A DNA stretch of 52,023 bases from Jutongia huaianensis (lineage in GTDB: Bacteria > Bacillota > Clostridia > Lachnospirales > Lachnospiraceae), in assembly GCF_014384985.1 (NCBI RefSeq), contig NZ_JACRSX010000021.1, positions 1 through 52,023 of the forward strand, given 5' to 3'. The translations under genes and the position numbers were made by a program. Positions 7,472 through 15,632 of the stretch are shown piece by piece; the stretch's first letter is position 1; each line of letters begins with the position of its first letter. Under the pieces are notes generated by a model. It worked only from the letters and a program-made list of their open reading frames with translations. It was not told the origin of the DNA and did not search any database.

Positions 7472-10400
7472 ATTATTGATCAGTGCGTTTGGACCTTATG
7501 CGGACGAAATGCCGGAGATTGATTTCAGACAATTTGAGGATAAAGGACTTTTTCTGATTTCAGGAGATACCGGAGCGGGAAAGACTACGATATTTGATGC
7601 CATATGCTTTGCTCTCTATGGAACTACCAGTGGAACATATAGAGATACGAAAAATTTAAGAAGTGAATATGCCGGGGAGGGCACTGACAGTTATGTGGAT
7701 TTTTATTTTTCTCATCAGGGGAAAGAATACCATGTGAAACGCCAGCCTGCTTATGAGAGACCGAAGAAGCGTGGCACAGGTGTGATCACGGAAAATGAAA
7801 AAGCCGTTTTTCAGGAGCAGGGACAGTCACCGGTTGAGGGAGTGAAACAGGTCAATGCTGCAGTGGAGGAGTTGCTGCATATTAATGACAAGCAGTTTAA
7901 GCAGATTGCAATGATCGCACAGGGAGAGTTCTGGGAGCTGCTCAATGCAAAAACAGAACAGAGAACGGAGATTCTCCGTACAATTTTTATGACAGATCCA
8001 TATAAAAATATTGAATACAAGCTGAAGGATCGTATGAATCATAGCTTTGGCATAAAAAATACGGCAGAAAACAGTGTGATCCAGTATTTTGGAGATGCGG
8101 TGGCAGAAGAAGAAGGGGAGCTTTCTGAACTTCAGGAAAGAGCGAAGGGATCCGGAAGTGCATGGAATATTGATGAAATGGTGGAGCTGTTAGACAGGCT
8201 GACAGATTCAGACAAGGCAAAATATTGTGAGAAACAGGAAGTATTAAAAAGTGCAGAGAGAGACTTAAAAGCATGTCAGGATACTCTGGCTATGGCAAAG
8301 ACGAATAATGACTTTATTGCCCGGAGAGAAGTACTGAGAAAGGAACAGAAGGAGCTTACAGATCAGAAAGCGGAAATGGAAGCTCTGGAAAAAAGGCTGA
8401 TGCGCCAGAAGACGGCGACGCGGGGCGTATATCCGGCATATACAACATGGAAGTCCAAAGAGCAGGAGATTCAGAATACGCAGGAGGAAATCCTGTTGAA
8501 AATGCAGGGGCTGGAAAAAGCGCAGAATAAAGCGCAGGAATCCACAAAAGTCTGGGAAACTGCACAGAAAAGGCGTCCGGAGGCAGAGAAGCTACAAAAG
8601 AAGGCGGACAAGCTTCAGGAGCAAAAATTAAAATATCAGCAGAGAGATGAGTTGTTGGCGGCGCAGGTGACATTAAAACAAGCGCAGAGAGAGCAGGCGC
8701 AGGCGGAGACAGAGCTGAAAGCGCAGGCAAAAGAGCTGGAATGTCAGATCGGGAGTTGGAAAGAACAGGTTGCATCACAGAAGGAAAAGCCGTCAGAGCT
8801 TGCTCTGGCACAAAATGAAAAGGAAAAACTGGATACTCTTTGGAATAATATCGACGATATTTTGGAAGAGCAGCTCCCAAAGTGGGAACAGCAGCAGAAA
8901 GATCTGTCCCAAAAACAGGACATATTCTGTGTGGCTCGTGAGAAATATGAAGAGATTCATACGAAAAGAGAGGCGGCAGAGAGGATTCTGGAAAACTGCC
9001 GGGCCGGGATTCTGGCAGAGCATCTGGAGGAGGGGCAAAAGTGTCCTGTGTGTGGTTCACAGCATCATCCGGAGCCGGCAAGCCTGCCGGAGCAGTTTAT
9101 TACAGAGGAGCAGTTTAAGAAGCTGCAAAAGCAGGAAGAAGAGAGGCAGCAGCAAAAGCAGGCGGCAAATACCGAGGCGGAAAAGTCAAAGACGGCGCTG
9201 CAGGGACTGGAAGTCCGGCTTCGGGAGAAAATCACCGGCTGTCTGGAACATCCGCTCTTAGACGGGCCGGTACAAGAGGGTACACTGGAGGATATGATAA
9301 AGCAGCTTCGGGAAGCGGAGAGTTTTGTGCGGAGAAAGTCACAGGAAAATGAAAATACAAGGACAGCATTAGCCCAGATTTGTGCAGAGCTGGAAAAAAC
9401 ACAGGATCTGCTGGAAAAGGCACAGGGGGAGGACACGGAACGGCTCAAAAATGCGGGGGAGCAGTTAAATACCAGAAAGCAGGAAACACTGACAGCAGTT
9501 GCGGAAGTGGAAGCAACCTTAAAAACATTGGCAGAACTGCCATTTGAAGATTGGAAAACGGCAGAGAATGAAGTGAAAAAGGCAGCGCAGGCGGCAGAAG
9601 ATATTTTAACGGAAATTAGTGAAGCGGAGCGGCAGAAAAAGGAAGCAGATCTGGCGGTGGCTTCATTACAGGCATCCCTGACAACGCAGAATGAGACGTT
9701 GCAAAACCAGCAAAAGCTGGAGAAAATATATAAAGAACATTTAGAGACGGCAGTGCGGGAACAGAAATTTGCTTCTTTGGATGAAATGCTTTCCTATGTG
9801 ACGGAGGAAGAGGCGATTGCCGGATCGGAGGAAACGCTCAGCGGGTACCGGCAGAAGTGCAGTACAAATCATACGCAGCTTGAGCAGGCAGAGCGGGATG
9901 CGGAGGGGAAAGCATATGTGGATATGGATGCCCTTAACGAGGCGTGTCAGGAGAAGGAAAGGGCGGTGCAGGAGCTTCGCAGAGAGGTCAATGTCATTGA
10001 AAACCGCATTAATATCAATACAGAGAAACGGATAAATATCGCAGCACAGAAAGAGACAATGGAGACAGCGGGCAAGGAATATGAGCATTGCCGCAAACTG
10101 TATAATTTGGTAAAGGGAACCACGGGAAATGGCAAGATTACATTGGAGCAGTATATTCAGGCGGCGGGCTTTGACGGCATTATTGCAGCGGCGAACCGGC
10201 GTCTGCTCCCGATGAGTGACGGGCAGTATGAGCTTTACCGGCAGGATTCTGTGGGCAAAAAAAGCAATAATTTTCTAGATCTGGAGGTGCTTGATAACTA
10301 TACCGGTCATCGGAGACCGGTGGGAAATCTTTCCGGAGGGGAGAGCTTCAAGGCATCTCTCAGTCTGGCTCTGGGCTTGTCGGATACGGTCTCCTCAAAT

Positions 10401-10625
10401 CTGGGAGGTATTCAGATGGATGCACTGTTTGTGGATGAAGGCTTTGGAACTCTGGACCGCAAATCCATGGATAATGCAATGGACAGTCTGACTGGTCTTT
10501 CAAGTGCCAATAAACTGGTGGGCATTATTAGTCATAGAGAGGAACTGATGGAAAATATTCCACAGCAGATCAAGGTAAAAAAGACAAAGGATGGCAGCAG
10601 CATTACCATAGAAAACGGCATATAA
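7458..10625 (+). CDS. sbcC: exonuclease SbcCD subunit C (SbcC/Rad50 family ATPase)
   Basis: The 1055-residue SMC-like ATPase pairs with SbcD. Walker A is GDTGAGKTTIF (about residue 35), the zinc hook CPVCGSQHHPEP lies near residue 529 between two long Glu/Gln/Lys-rich coiled coils, the ABC signature is LSGGESFKASL (about 957) and Walker B is ALFVDEGFGTLD (about 990). Length is within the family range. The gene overlaps sbcD and is followed only by the tRNA gene, so the two form a complete operon. Confidence 0.95.
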   Translation: MKPIKLLISAFGPYADEMPEIDFRQFEDKGLFLISGDTGAGKTTIFDAICFALYGTTSGTYRDTKNLRSEYAGEGTDSYVDFYFSHQGKEYHVKRQPAYERPKKRGTGVITENEKAVFQEQGQSPVEGVKQVNAAVEELLHINDKQFKQIAMIAQGEFWELLNAKTEQRTEILRTIFMTDPYKNIEYKLKDRMNHSFGIKNTAENSVIQYFGDAVAEEEGELSELQERAKGSGSAWNIDEMVELLDRLTDSDKAKYCEKQEVLKSAERDLKACQDTLAMAKTNNDFIARREVLRKEQKELTDQKAEMEALEKRLMRQKTATRGVYPAYTTWKSKEQEIQNTQEEILLKMQGLEKAQNKAQESTKVWETAQKRRPEAEKLQKKADKLQEQKLKYQQRDELLAAQVTLKQAQREQAQAETELKAQAKELECQIGSWKEQVASQKEKPSELALAQNEKEKLDTLWNNIDDILEEQLPKWEQQQKDLSQKQDIFCVAREKYEEIHTKREAAERILENCRAGILAEHLEEGQKCPVCGSQHHPEPASLPEQFITEEQFKKLQKQEEERQQQKQAANTEAEKSKTALQGLEVRLREKITGCLEHPLLDGPVQEGTLEDMIKQLREAESFVRRKSQENENTRTALAQICAELEKTQDLLEKAQGEDTERLKNAGEQLNTRKQETLTAVAEVEATLKTLAELPFEDWKTAENEVKKAAQAAEDILTEISEAERQKKEADLAVASLQASLTTQNETLQNQQKLEKIYKEHLETAVREQKFASLDEMLSYVTEEEAIAGSEETLSGYRQKCSTNHTQLEQAERDAEGKAYVDMDALNEACQEKERAVQELRREVNVIENRININTEKRINIAAQKETMETAGKEYEHCRKLYNLVKGTTGNGKITLEQYIQAAGFDGIIAAANRRLLPMSDGQYELYRQDSVGKKSNNFLDLEVLDNYTGHRRPVGNLSGGESFKASLSLALGLSDTVSSNLGGIQMDALFVDEGFGTLDRKSMDNAMDSLTGLSSANKLVGIISHREELMENIPQQIKVKKTKDGSSITIENGI

Positions 10626-10668
10626 TCGGCATGAAATATGACGAGGGAACATTAAAAAATTTCATTAT

Positions 10669-10697
10669 TTGACAAACACAGGCATAATGTATAAAAT
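10669..10697 (+). promoter_or_regulatory. promoter for tRNA-Gly
   Basis: TTGACA at 10669-10674, a 17-base spacer and TAAAAT at 10692-10697, about 30 bases before the mature tRNA. Confidence 0.75.
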
Positions 10698-10726
10698 AGT
10701 AAGGAGCAGCAGCTTGATGCTTCTGT

Positions 10727-10797
10727 GCAGGATTAGTACATCGGTAGTATATCAGCTTCCCAAGCTGAGGAGGCGGGTTCGACTCCCGTATCCTGCT
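10727..10797 (+). tRNA. tRNA-Gly (CCC anticodon)
   Basis: GCAGGAT at 10727 pairs with ATCCTGC ending at 10796, followed by discriminator T. The anticodon stem TCAGC/GCTGA holds the loop TTCCCAA with anticodon CCC. The T arm GGCGGGTTCGACTCCCG is regular. CCA is not encoded. A single tRNA unit with its own promoter and terminator. Confidence 0.93.
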
Positions 10798-10807
10798 TGA
10801 CACGATT

Positions 10808-10838
10808 CGCAGGATTCTTAGGAGTTCTGCGTTTTTTT
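10808..10838 (+). terminator. terminator after tRNA-Gly
   Basis: CGCAGGA pairs with TTCTGCG (one G-T pair) followed by a run of seven T. Confidence 0.65.
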
Positions 10839-10858
10839 AACGAATGGAGGATTATTTC

Positions 10859-12046
10859 ATGGTAATTGAACCAAAGGTAAAGGCATTTATCTGTACTACG
10901 GCACATCCGGCGGGATGTCGTGCGGCAGTACAGGCACAGATTGATTATGTAAAGGCACAGCCAAAGACGGAGGGACCGAAAAAGGTGCTGGTGATCGGCT
11001 GTTCCATGGGATATGGACTTGCTTCACGTATTGCGGCAGCATATTCATGTGGAGCAGATACACTGGGGATTATTTTTGATAAGCCGGCAAAGGGCAAGAG
11101 AACGGCGACGGCAGGCTGGTACAACACGGCAGCATTTGAGGAGATTGCCACGGCAGACGGTCTGTATGCAAAAACTCTGAATGGAGATGCATATTCGGCA
11201 GAAATGAAGGAGCAGACCATTGAGACTATTAAAAAGGATCTTGGTCAGGTGGATATGGTGATCTACAGTATTGCGGCACCGCGTAGAACGGCACCGGATG
11301 GAGTGACCTACAAGTCTGTTCTCAAGACCACAGGAGAGTCCTATACCAATCGCACCATTGATCTGAGAAACAATCAGCTCATGGAAGCAACAATTGAGCC
11401 GGCGACAGACGAGGAGATCCAGAACACCATCAAGGTTATGGGCGGTGAGGACTGGATACTCTGGATTAAAGCATTGAAGGAGGCTGGCGTTCTTGCGGAT
11501 GGTGCAAAGACCGTGGCATATTCTTATATTGGACCGGAGCTGACCTATCCGATTTACAAGGAAGGCTCTATCGGACAGGCAAAGAAGGATCTTTATGCTT
11601 CCGCAGACAAGATCCAGGCAGAGATTGATGGGGTTGAGGCATATGTTTCTGTGAATAAGGCAGTGGTGACACAGTCCAGTGCGGCGATTCCGATCGTGCC
11701 TCTTTATCTGGCGATCCTGTTTAAGGTCATGAAGGAGCAGAAGGTGCAGGAGGGCTGTATTGAGCAGATGTACCGTATGATCCATGACCGTCTCTGCAAT
11801 GGCGGAGCTGTTGTGACGGATGAGAACCGCCTGATCCGTATGGACGATTGGGAGATGGAGCCAAAGGTACAGGAGGCAGTGGCTGAGATCTGGCAGAAGA
11901 TCGATCAGGACAATCTCGAGGAGGTTACTGATCTGGAGGGATACTGGCGGGAGTTCTATGAGATCTTTGGATTCCGGATCGACGGTGTGGATTACGGTGC
12001 CGATGTGGACGCAGATGTACAGATTCCAAGCATAGCAGCAGAGTAG
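10859..12046 (+). CDS. fabV: trans-2-enoyl-CoA / enoyl-ACP reductase (FabV/Ter family)
   Basis: The 395-residue enzyme reduces trans-2-enoyl thioesters with NAD(P)H, either in fatty acid elongation or, in anaerobes, in crotonyl-CoA to butyryl-CoA conversion. The Rossmann motif VLVIGCSMGYGLAS is at about 43-56. The catalytic pair of this family, Tyr-x8-Lys, is seen as Y233 and K242 in YKEGSIGQAK. Start 10859 is preferred over 10844 because the ribosome site GGAGG lies between them. The gene stands alone, with its own strong terminator. Which of the two physiological roles applies cannot be decided from the window. Confidence 0.93.
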   Translation: MVIEPKVKAFICTTAHPAGCRAAVQAQIDYVKAQPKTEGPKKVLVIGCSMGYGLASRIAAAYSCGADTLGIIFDKPAKGKRTATAGWYNTAAFEEIATADGLYAKTLNGDAYSAEMKEQTIETIKKDLGQVDMVIYSIAAPRRTAPDGVTYKSVLKTTGESYTNRTIDLRNNQLMEATIEPATDEEIQNTIKVMGGEDWILWIKALKEAGVLADGAKTVAYSYIGPELTYPIYKEGSIGQAKKDLYASADKIQAEIDGVEAYVSVNKAVVTQSSAAIPIVPLYLAILFKVMKEQKVQEGCIEQMYRMIHDRLCNGGAVVTDENRLIRMDDWEMEPKVQEAVAEIWQKIDQDNLEEVTDLEGYWREFYEIFGFRIDGVDYGADVDADVQIPSIAAE

Positions 12047-12130
12047 AGAAATAATCGTGCAATTATTTTGATTACGGATTTGCGACACGTCATTATTTAT
12101 TATAAGGAAAACGGAATAAAATTTAACAGG

Positions 12131-12180
12131 ATGTATGTATGAGATGTTTCGTTACAGAAACAATCATACATACATTTTTT
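12131..12180 (+). terminator. strong terminator after fabV
   Basis: ATGTATGTATGA and TCATACATACAT form a perfect 12-bp stem. An inner TGTTTC/GAAACA stem extends it, and a run of T follows. The rest of the 12047-12433 gap is AT-rich and holds only this terminator and the next promoter. Confidence 0.88.
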
Positions 12181-12337
12181 CGTCTCTGGGAAAAAAGTGG
12201 AAATCCAACTACAATTATAAAGCGGTTACTGGATAATAAATCCAACAAAGTAGAAATGTAGTATAGAAAATATTCCCAAATCACAATAAAAATATTGGAG
12301 ATATTTCACAAAAAATTATAAAAATATATTAAAATCC

Positions 12338-12366
12338 TTGTGAAAATAACCAAAAAGGTGTATACT
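12338..12366 (+). promoter_or_regulatory. promoter for the kinase-sirtuin pair
   Basis: TTGTGA at 12338-12343, a 17-base spacer and TATACT at 12361-12366. The start codon of the next gene follows about 68 bases later. Confidence 0.65.
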
Positions 12367-12433
12367 GAAAATAGATGTAAAACATTTTATGCAATCTGCA
12401 ACGGGTTGGAGCGGAACAAAAGGGGGTCTTGAT

Positions 12434-13042
12434 ATGAATAAAGTAATTACTATCAGCAGACAGTATGGCAGCGGGGGGAGAGAAGTTGGACAGAAGCTGG
12501 CAGAGCATTACGGGATTCCGTTTTATGACAATGAGCTGATCACACGGGCGGCGAAGGAAAGCGGCTTTGCAGAGGAGACGTTTGCAAGAGCGGAGGACAA
12601 AGCGACCAACAGCTTGTTGTATTCCCTTGCTATGGGGATCAATGTGTATGGCAATCAGGATTTTGGCTTTTCGGGCTTAAGTCTGGATGACCGTATTTTC
12701 CTGGCACAGTCGGATGTGATCCGAAAGGTGGCAGACGACGGGCCATGCGTGATCGTTGGCCGATGCGCAGATTATGTATTGAAGGAGAGAACCAATACAT
12801 TCAATGTCTTTGTACAGGCTTCTCTTGATTTCCGACTGAAACGTGTTGTGGAGAATTACGGAGAAAGCGAGAAGAAGGCAGGAGAGATTATTTTAAAGAA
12901 CGATAAGCGCCGTGCAAACTACTATAATTATCATGTGGGTGAGAAGTGGACGAATCTGACCAACTACGATATGGTTGTCCGCAGTGATATTGCCGGTATT
13001 GATAAAGCGGTGGAGAGTATTTGCACTTACCTTGGCGAGTAA
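12434..13042 (+). CDS. cytidylate kinase-like family protein
   Basis: The 202-residue P-loop protein belongs to the cytidylate-kinase-2 group (PF13189 type), not to classical Cmk. The N-terminus ITISRQYGSGGREVGQKLA carries the variant P-loop of this family (GSGGREVG). FYDNELI, a central VGRCADYVL block and a Lys/Arg-rich lid-like segment (NDKRRANYYNYH) follow. The true substrate of such proteins is generally unknown. The ATG at 12434 follows AGGGGGTCTTGAT. The sirtuin gene begins 22 bases after its stop, so they are probably co-transcribed. Confidence 0.85.
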   Translation: MNKVITISRQYGSGGREVGQKLAEHYGIPFYDNELITRAAKESGFAEETFARAEDKATNSLLYSLAMGINVYGNQDFGFSGLSLDDRIFLAQSDVIRKVADDGPCVIVGRCADYVLKERTNTFNVFVQASLDFRLKRVVENYGESEKKAGEIILKNDKRRANYYNYHVGEKWTNLTNYDMVVRSDIAGIDKAVESICTYLGE

Positions 13043-13064
13043 CAGCAACAAAGGGGGACGTGTT

Positions 13065-13889
13065 ATGGAGAAGATAGCAGAAAGAATTAAGGAGATCATT
13101 GATAAAAGTGGCAATATTGTGGTTTTAAGCGGCCTGAATGTCATGAGGGAGACTGGGTTAAATGGTGTTCGTGCAGAGCATCTTGCCTATGAGACAGAGG
13201 AAAAGTACGGCTATGCCAATGAAGAGATCATTTCGTCCGCATTTTATGCAAGGCGCAGTGAGATCTTTTATGATTACATTAAAAATGTCACGATCAATAA
13301 GGAAACAGCAGAACCGACGATTGTTCACAAGGCGATCCGTCAGCTGCAGCAGAAGGGAAAGGTGCCTCGTATTATTACATACACGGTGTATGGGCTTTAT
13401 GAGAATGCGGGGTGCGAGAATGTACTGGATATTCATGGATCTATTCAGAAAAATAAATGTCCCGCATGTGGTAAAATTTTTGATATGAAATACATCAAGG
13501 ACTCAGTGGGAGAACCGCTTTGTGATGCCTGTAAAGTGCCGATCCGGCCGGGATTTCTCCTTCTGGGAGAGCGTGTGGATAACGGGAAAATGTCTGAGGC
13601 ATGCGATGATATTGAAGCGGCAGATGTCCTTTTTGTAATTGGATTTGGCATTCGGGAGTCGCTGTGTCAGCATCTGCATAAATATTACAAAGGTAACAAG
13701 CTGATTCTTGTCAATACGGAGGAGAAGCTGGGAGATGAGCGTGCCGATTACAGGATATATGGGAAGATCAGTGAGATTGTTCCGTATATTACCGGGTATG
13801 ATCCGGATGCTGTGTTTGAGGAGCCGGATGAGGAGTTGGAGGTGGCGGCAGCCATGGAGAAGGAGACGGAGACGGCAAAGAATTCATAA
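13065..13889 (+). CDS. divergent Sir2-family (sirtuin-like) protein
   Basis: The 274-residue product has the sirtuin outline: an N-terminal Rossmann half, the catalytic-histidine block LDIHGSI (H124), a zinc ribbon with C132/C135 and C153/C156, and RPGFLLLGERV in place of the usual RPxVVxFGE. Two NAD-site motifs are altered. The GAGxS motif is replaced by SGLNV (in VVLSGLNVMRETG), and the TQNID motif by TYTVY (in IITYTVYGLYENAG). The Gln-Asn and Asp of that motif normally contact nicotinamide and ribose. It may therefore have altered catalysis or be a binding protein. The ATG at 13065 follows GGGGGACGTGTT. It is probably in an operon with the upstream kinase-like gene. Confidence 0.82.
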   Translation: MEKIAERIKEIIDKSGNIVVLSGLNVMRETGLNGVRAEHLAYETEEKYGYANEEIISSAFYARRSEIFYDYIKNVTINKETAEPTIVHKAIRQLQQKGKVPRIITYTVYGLYENAGCENVLDIHGSIQKNKCPACGKIFDMKYIKDSVGEPLCDACKVPIRPGFLLLGERVDNGKMSEACDDIEAADVLFVIGFGIRESLCQHLHKYYKGNKLILVNTEEKLGDERADYRIYGKISEIVPYITGYDPDAVFEEPDEELEVAAAMEKETETAKNS

Positions 13890-13931
13890 AAAATTAAATC
13901 GAAATTTCGAAAGAATTAAGAGCCGGGAAGG

Positions 13932-13960
13932 TTGCAAAACAAACGAAAACGGTTTACAAT
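13932..13960 (+). promoter_or_regulatory. putative promoter upstream of gltX
   Basis: TTGCAA at 13932-13937, a 17-base spacer and TACAAT at 13955-13960. The predicted start near 13967 falls in the left arm of the following hairpin. Confidence 0.55.
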
Positions 13961-13964
13961 TAAT

Positions 13965-14000
13965 CTCTGTCCGGAGTTTTTTGGACGGAGATTTTCTTTT
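13965..14000 (+). terminator. hairpin with T-rich tail between the sirtuin gene and gltX
   Basis: CTCTGTCC pairs with GGACGGAG (one G-T pair) across a T-rich loop, followed by ATTTTCTTTT. It can end transcription from the sirtuin operon. A second GC-rich inverted repeat, CTGCCGG/CCGGCAG, follows at about 14002-14034. Confidence 0.6.
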
Positions 14001-14085
14001 GCCTGCCGGCAGCAGTCAAGTCGGTCCGGCAGAGAAATGATTGATGGATAACAGACAGAGAATGAAAAATGTGGAGGATTGTGAG

Positions 14086-15543
14086 ATGAGCAAGGTTAGA
14101 ACAAGATTTGCGCCAAGCCCGACAGGCAGAATGCATGTGGGAAATTTAAGAACAGCATTATACACATATTTGATCGCAAAGCATGAGGGCGGCGATTTTG
14201 TACTTAGAATAGAAGATACCGATCAGGAGCGTTTTTTTGATGAGGCGCTGGAGATCATTTACCGTACACTGGACAAGACAGGCCTGAAGCATGACGAGGG
14301 TCCGGACAAGGATGGCGGCTATGGTCCGTATATTCAGAGTGAGCGTTGCAAGAGCGGTCTTTATATGAAATATGCAAAGGAGCTGATCGAGAAGGGGGAG
14401 GCATATTACTGCTTCTGTGATAAGGAGCGGCTGGAGTCTCTCAAGCAGAATATCGGCGGTAAGGAGATCGTAGCGTACGACAAGCATTGTCTTCATTTGA
14501 CCAAGGAGGAGATTGAGGCAAACTTGGCAGCGGGAAAGCCTTATGTTATCCGTGCCAATGTACCAAATGAGGGTGTGACTACATTCCATGATGAGATATA
14601 CGGAGATATTTCCCAGCCGAATGAAGAGCTGGATGATATGATCCTGATCAAATCAGACGGATATCCAACTTACAATTTTGCCAATGTTATTGACGATCAT
14701 CTGATGGGAATTACACATGTAGTACGTGGTAACGAGTATCTTTCCTCTGCACCGAAATATACCAGACTTTATCAGGCATTTGGATGGGAGGAGCCAAAGT
14801 ATATCCATTGTCCGTTGATCACCAATGAGGAGCACCAAAAGCTCAGCAAGCGAAGCGGTCACTCTTCCTATGAGGATCTGATCGAGCAGGGATTTTTGTC
14901 TGAGGCAGTTGTAAATTATGTAGCGCTTCTGGGATGGAGTCCGACAGACAACCGCGAGATTTTCAGTCTGGAGGAGCTGGTAGAGAATTTTGATTACCAC
15001 CATATCAGCAAATCACCGGCAGTTTTTGATATTGTAAAGCTGAAATGGATGAATGGTGAATATATCAAGGCGATGGATGATGAGGCATATTATGAGCATG
15101 CGCTTCCTGTGATCAAAGAGGTGATCACAAAGGATTATGATCTCAAGAAGATTGCTGATCTGGTTAAGACGCGTATCGAGATATTCCCGGAGATCAAGGA
15201 GAAGATTGACTTCTTTGAGGAGCTTCCGGAGTACGATATCGCAATGTATACACACAAGAAGATGAAGACCAACAGCGAGAATTCTCTGCAGGTATTAAAG
15301 GATATGCTGCCGCGTCTGGAGCAGCTGGAGGATTACAGCCATGAGGGTATCGAGGATGTCTGCAAGGCGTATATTGCAGAGAAGGAGATCAAGAACGGCG
15401 TATGCCTGTGGCCTCTACGTACAGCAGTTTCCGGTAAGCAGATGACACCGGGCGGTGCATATGAGATCATTGAGATCATTGGCAAGGACGAGACGATTGC
15501 CCGCGTTAAGAAGGGAATTGAGCTGTTGGAAGCAGCCGTTTAG
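14086..15543 (+). CDS. gltX: glutamyl-tRNA synthetase
   Basis: The 485-residue class I synthetase charges tRNA-Glu (and in many Firmicutes also tRNA-Gln, which is then amidated). The HIGH-type signature is [13 protein letters not shown] near the N-terminus and the KMSKS-type loop is KLSKRSG. The Rossmann catalytic core and the helical anticodon-binding C-terminus are complete. The ATG at 14086 with GGAGGATTGTGAG just upstream matches the family start; in-frame starts at 14041 and 14044 would add 15 residues without homology. Confidence 0.95.
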   Translation: MSKVRTRFAPSPTGRMHVGNLRTALYTYLIAKHEGGDFVLRIEDTDQERFFDEALEIIYRTLDKTGLKHDEGPDKDGGYGPYIQSERCKSGLYMKYAKELIEKGEAYYCFCDKERLESLKQNIGGKEIVAYDKHCLHLTKEEIEANLAAGKPYVIRANVPNEGVTTFHDEIYGDISQPNEELDDMILIKSDGYPTYNFANVIDDHLMGITHVVRGNEYLSSAPKYTRLYQAFGWEEPKYIHCPLITNEEHQKLSKRSGHSSYEDLIEQGFLSEAVVNYVALLGWSPTDNREIFSLEELVENFDYHHISKSPAVFDIVKLKWMNGEYIKAMDDEAYYEHALPVIKEVITKDYDLKKIADLVKTRIEIFPEIKEKIDFFEELPEYDIAMYTHKKMKTNSENSLQVLKDMLPRLEQLEDYSHEGIEDVCKAYIAEKEIKNGVCLWPLRTAVSGKQMTPGGAYEIIEIIGKDETIARVKKGIELLEAAV

Positions 15544-15632
15544 AGTTTTTGAGGTGCGGTTGGTGCAGAAAGAGGTATATCACATATTGGATTTCAGACC
15601 GAAGCACATGGGGAAGTGGCGGAAAGGCTTAT

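Noticed and set aside
8356..9081. 241-residue minus-strand frame inside sbcC
   Set aside because: Antisense shadow of the Glu/Gln/Lys-rich coiled coil, giving Pro/Ser/Ala-rich low-complexity sequence.
11045..12088. 347-residue minus-strand frame in fabV
   Set aside because: Antisense to a complete FabV gene; composition is a shadow of it.
14041..14085. Earlier starts for gltX
   Set aside because: They add residues outside the synthetase homology and lack GGAGG spacing, which is ideal for 14086.
13965..14085. T-box riboswitch in front of gltX
   Set aside because: The leader is far too short and no T-box consensus is seen.
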